Positions 33,681 through 35,022 of a stretch of 35,022 nt of DNA are shown one piece after another; position 1 is the stretch's first letter; each line of letters opens with the position of its first letter. The notes below the pieces were generated by a model, which saw only the letters and a program-made list of their open reading frames with translations, ran no database searches and was not told the DNA's origin. This DNA is from Chitinophaga pinensis (GTDB lineage: Bacteria > Bacteroidota > Bacteroidia > Chitinophagales > Chitinophagaceae). The stretch is taken from assembly GCF_007896845.1 (NCBI RefSeq), contig NZ_VOHS01000058.1:1-35022 (forward strand), in the 5' to 3' direction. Position numbers and translations under genes: made by a program.

Positions 33681-35022
33681 ATGAATACTGACAGAAGATT
33701 TACACTTGTTTGTTTTACGCTCTTTATTCTATCACTTAGCCTGCCGTCTCTGCATGGGGTCAGACGACAAGCTGGAAGGGCACTGTGAGCACGCATGGGC
33801 CACTGCTGACAACTGGACAGCGGGTGTTCCTACGGCATCCGTTGACGCCATATCGGTGATGCGGCATTCACAGGTTCCTTCCAGCCTACCATCAGTGGCA
33901 CCACCGCTGCAAGCAGGGCTCTTACACTTGTAACCAGTGCCAAAAACCCGGTGCTGACCATCTCCAAAGCCATTACCATATCCGGTACACTCACCAATGC
34001 AGCGGTTGTACGATTTCCCACAGAGGCGTTACCGTTACGGTAAAAGGAGACTTCGTTAATAATGGCACATATACAACTACCAGTACCTCTTCCAGGATCA
34101 CTATGGCGGGAACAACACAAAGTATCAGCGGCAGTGGTATTTCCTTCAGGAGACTGACTATTAACTCCGGCGCTACGGTTACTCCTGCTGTCAGCTTTCC
34201 GGTTACTGTAGCTCTTTCTGTCACGGTAATCTGGTTCCACCAGAAGGGACGACACACTGATCTCCGGTGCTGGCACACTCAGTGTGACCGCTACGGAGTA
34301 ATACACGTCAAAGGTGCCACCTTCGCCACCAACTATGCTCTTACCGGTACCAATATCTCGCCGCCGGCAGCACAGTGGAATATAGTGCTACTACATCAAT
34401 CAGACCGTCCGGAATGATCTCACTTATTCTACGCTCCGCATCAGCGGTGCGCTGGTAAAAACGTTGGCGGGTAATCTTAACCCGATGACTGCTACACACC
34501 AGTACTTCCGGGATGATTGTTGTCAATAGCGGGATCCTGAACCTTTCACTTTTCAGCAAACAGAGGTACAACAGTAGCTGGTGTGCTGTCAGTGTAGCGA
34601 ATGGAGCGACCCTTCGGATCGGTGGCACCGGTACTTTTCCGGCTAACTTTGCCTCCCGTTCACTGGCATTGACAAGTACGATCGAATACAATGGACTTGC
34701 CCAGACAGTATCTGCAGAAACGTATGGAAATCTCACGTTGTCCAGTTCCAGTGGTGCTGTTGTCAAAACAATGCCATCAACGGCGTTTACTGTCGCCGGT
34801 AATTTCTATTGTACACCGGGCGCCGGCACTAATGTCAGCGCCACTGCAGCCGCTAATATTGTCATTACAGGAAGTACAACCCTGATGCCGGCACTACGTT
34901 CAATGGGGGAAGTTTCACATTGGATCTGAGCGGTAACTGGATCAACAATGGTACTTTCCTCCGGGAGCACCGGCACTGTGAATTTTAATGGTCCGGGTAC
35001 CAATATCGGTGGAACGGGTACA
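33681..35022 (+). pseudogene. Large repeat-rich surface adhesin, 5' part, several frame breaks, 3' end beyond the window
   Basis: ATG 33681 opens with MNTDRRFTLVCFTLFILSLSLPSLHG, a signal peptide. Coding pieces follow in shifting frames: WATADNWTAGVPTASVDA, TISGTTAASRALTLVTSAKNPVLTISKAITISGTL, VTVKGDFVNNGTYTT, MAGTTQSISGSGISFRRLTINSGATVTPAV, then LRIGGTGTFPANF and, at the edge, SGNWINNGTF and VNFNGPGTNIGGTGT. This N-G-T-F / G-x-x-x-N-G repeat with Thr/Ser/Gly bias is typical of large Bacteroidota beta-solenoid or T9SS surface proteins. At least five shifts are needed in 1.3 kb. It follows the chaperone gene by 57 bases. Confidence 0.65.

Overview
This window looks like a chromosomal segment from a member of the Bacteroidota, most likely close to Chitinophaga. 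The grounds are a Por-secretion (T9SS) C-terminal domain, a DUF4402 protein, CotH-like and FtsX-like lipoprotein/permease genes typical of the phylum, matches to the Bacteroidota -7 box TAnnTTTG, weak Shine-Dalgarno signals and moderate GC. No rRNA, tRNA, CRISPR array, transposase or replication origin is visible.

Layout. (1) 1-940: a truncated minus-strand membrane protein and a broken stand-alone response regulator. (2) 1.4-5.4 kb: a three-gene plus-strand operon with an alpha/beta hydrolase (GHSAG), a caspase-like peptidase (SGHG and DCC) and a large unknown protein, closed by a perfect terminator. It is full of single-base frame disruptions. (3) 5.4-8.3 kb: an exported protein with a small partner, then a DinB-like protein. 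(4) 8.3-12.5 kb: a secreted lectin-like protein divergent from a membrane-anchored HTH/lectin-like protein, an immunity-like protein, a 111-bp tandem repeat and a PH-like membrane protein. (5) 12.8-14.4 kb: an SDR dehydrogenase and its TetR regulator with three matching operators. (6) 14.5-17.3 kb: three phage tail collar-like proteins in tandem and a formyltransferase-like protein. (7) 17.3-22.7 kb: a lasso peptide biosynthetic cluster. (8) 22.7-26.1 kb: a GH16 glucanase carrying an inserted, circularly permuted discoidin domain, and a small membrane protein. (9) 26.4-31.8 kb: a dual-specificity phosphatase, a CotH lipoprotein, an FtsX/MacB-type permease and a GyrI-like protein. (10) 31.9-35.0 kb: a structured leader, a DUF4402 protein, a PapD-like chaperone and a large repeat adhesin that runs off the right edge.

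The strongest system is the lasso peptide cluster. On the minus strand a kinase, leader protease (B2) and cyclase (C) are tightly coupled and are followed by four short precursor genes of 41-44 codons. All four have a Thr two residues before a Gly1 core start and an Asp at core position 8, as needed for an 8-residue macrolactam ring. The leader-binding protein (B1, PqqD-like) and a nucleotidyltransferase are transcribed divergently. The four cores differ while the leaders are nearly the same, and a hairpin terminator separates the first precursor from the other three. The caspase-like operon is the second candidate of interest.

A caveat covers the whole window: many genes have single-base frame breaks next to short homopolymers, in unrelated and otherwise well-conserved families. 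This points to sequencing indels at least in part. I give the reconstructed extents, use 'CDS' where at most one or two shifts are needed and 'pseudogene' where three or more are needed. The latter does not mean the gene is proven dead.
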